From Gammaproteobacteria bacterium (GTDB lineage: Bacteria; Pseudomonadota; Gammaproteobacteria; Xanthomonadales; SZUA-36): a stretch of 64,000 nucleotides of DNA. Below, one piece after another: positions 63,132-64,000 of the stretch; the first letter of the stretch is position 1, and each line of letters begins with the position of its first letter. Made by a program: the position numbers and the translations under genes. The stretch lies in NCBI GenBank assembly GCA_024277815.1, contig JAJRUM010000076.1:1-64000 (forward strand), in the 5' to 3' direction. Under the pieces are notes generated by a model. That model was not told the origin of the DNA and made no database searches. It was given only the letters and a program-made list of their open reading frames with translations.

Positions 63132-64000
63132 TTGAGTATTAATCGCTATAAATTCATCCCCGTGGTTTTTGTTGGCCTACTGCAGTTGCTTTACGCTGGC
63201 CAGAATAGTGCGCTGGCCGATGGCCGGCAGCTTGAAGCAGAGTCCGCTGTCGTAACCCAGCATTCCACCACGGTCCGGGGCAAGAAGTTTTCCTACACCG
63301 CGACGGCAGGAACGCAACCGGTGTGGGATAAAAAAGGCAAGGTTATCGCCTCGCTGTTTTATACCTATTACCAGCGTGACAACATCAAGAGCGGGGAGCA
63401 CCGGCCTCTGGTCATCTCGTTTAATGGTGGGCCGGGTTCAGCTTCGGTGTGGATGCACATTGCCTACACCGGGCCACGGATACTGAATGTGGATGACGAG
63501 GGCTATCCGGTACAGCCTTACGGCGTCAGGGAAAACCCATATTCCATCCTTGATGTAGCCGATATTGTTTACGTCAATCCGGTTAACACGGGTTATTCGC
63601 GCATGCTTGATGCGCCGGATGAAGGCGGCGACAAGAAAGACAAGATGTCGGAAAAAGACAAACGCGCCCTGTTTTTTGGTGTCAATGCTGATATCGAATA
63701 CCTGGCCGAGTGGCTGAATACATTTGTAACACGTCATAACCGCTGGCTGTCGCCGAAATACCTGATCGGCGAAAGTTATGGCACCACCCGGGTTGCCGGG
63801 CTCGCTTTGAAATTGCAGAACGCCCAGTGGATGTATTTGAACGGCGTTATCCTTGTCTCCCCGACGGGACTCGGCATCGGCCGGGAAGGGCCAGTGCAGG
63901 CAGCCAACCGCTTGCCATACTTTACCGCTGCTGCGTGGTACCAAAATTCACTGGATGCATCTTTACAGGCACAATACCTGGAAGAAATCCTTCCGGGGGC
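63132..64000 (+). CDS. S10-type serine carboxypeptidase-like protein, 3' end beyond the window
   Basis: An open frame of 289 codons runs off the window. The start is TTG with AGGAG 6 bp upstream. A signal peptide (about residues 1-30, ending SALAD) is followed by the S10 pattern: PLVISFNGGPGSASVWMHIA (oxyanion region), YVNPVNTGYSRML and the nucleophile in LIGESYGTTRVAG, where most S10 enzymes have GESYGG. The catalytic Asp and His should lie past the window end. It would act on peptides in the periplasm or outside. Confidence 0.88.
   Translation, partial: MSINRYKFIPVVFVGLLQLLYAGQNSALADGRQLEAESAVVTQHSTTVRGKKFSYTATAGTQPVWDKKGKVIASLFYTYYQRDNIKSGEHRPLVISFNGGPGSASVWMHIAYTGPRILNVDDEGYPVQPYGVRENPYSILDVADIVYVNPVNTGYSRMLDAPDEGGDKKDKMSEKDKRALFFGVNADIEYLAEWLNTFVTRHNRWLSPKYLIGESYGTTRVAGLALKLQNAQWMYLNGVILVSPTGLGIGREGPVQAANRLPYFTAAAWYQNSLDASLQAQYLEEILPG

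Overview
The window looks like chromosomal DNA of a free-living, probably aquatic gammaproteobacterium. The evidence is a metK-ahcY-metF methyl cycle operon, a classical mlaFEDC-mlaA lipid transport operon, DegQ, SppA, PspA, MATE and TRAP transporters, two Na+/H+ antiporter-like genes, TonB uptake, and a cytochrome cd1 nitrite reductase under an FNR-type regulator. This gene mix would fit a marine Woeseiales-like lineage, but that placement is inference. There are no phage genes, IS elements, rRNA genes or CRISPR arrays. Most of the window is ordinary core genome; the unusual items are a large RNA gene, two nonsense-interrupted genes and a few odd domain fusions.

Layout. 1-11.7 kb: tail of a collagen-like gene, tRNA-Ile2(CAU), a secreted M14 carboxypeptidase with a secreted partner, rhodanese, HAD and MBL hydrolases, a CBS protein, two SLC13/ArsB-type permeases and trmB. 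11.8-15.4 kb: metK-ahcY-metF behind a 34-bp near-perfect palindrome. 15.5-30.7 kb: housekeeping and quality control (isoaspartyl peptidase, NUDIX, 5'-3' exonuclease, HNH nuclease, DegQ, a broken M17 aminopeptidase, a DUF3667-type protein, MATE, PspA, SppA, a lipoprotein, a broken Kazal lipoprotein, DgkA, ExoIII). 30.7-39.3 kb: a glutaredoxin/IscA-like/rhodanese fusion, a SET-domain protein coupled to an unknown protein, a LEA14-like lipoprotein and a complete Opp-type ABC importer. 39.4-42.8 kb: mlaFEDC-mlaA without mlaB.

42.9-43.4 kb holds the most interesting item: an apparent independent RNA gene of about 470 nt on the minus strand. It has a TTGACA-N17-TAACTT promoter and a perfect 11-bp intrinsic terminator with a U8 tract. 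It contains about 26 GGA motifs, three tandem 28-nt units whose hairpins show compensatory changes, and five GNRA-capped stems. It does not match tmRNA, RNase P or 6S features I can recognise; a CsrB/RsmZ-like sponge for CsrA, or a new structured RNA, is the best hypothesis.

43.6-53.7 kb: a PuuD-like membrane protein, a nucleotidyltransferase, a TPR-associated TRAP transporter (P, Q, M and TatT-like subunits) divergent from a CadC/TolB-type regulator, NhaD, and a DUF3313-type protein. 53.8-62.1 kb: a respiratory/heme block with an outer-membrane porin, NirS carrying an extra N-terminal cytochrome c domain, a heme-type TonB receptor, HemN and FNR. Three TTGAY-N4-GTCAA boxes lie in front of nirS and between the receptor gene and hemN, so FNR probably switches on nitrite respiration together with heme supply when oxygen is low. 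Heme d1 biosynthesis genes are not in the window. 62.1-64.0 kb: a 2-hydroxyacid dehydrogenase and the start of an S10 serine carboxypeptidase-like gene that runs off the end.
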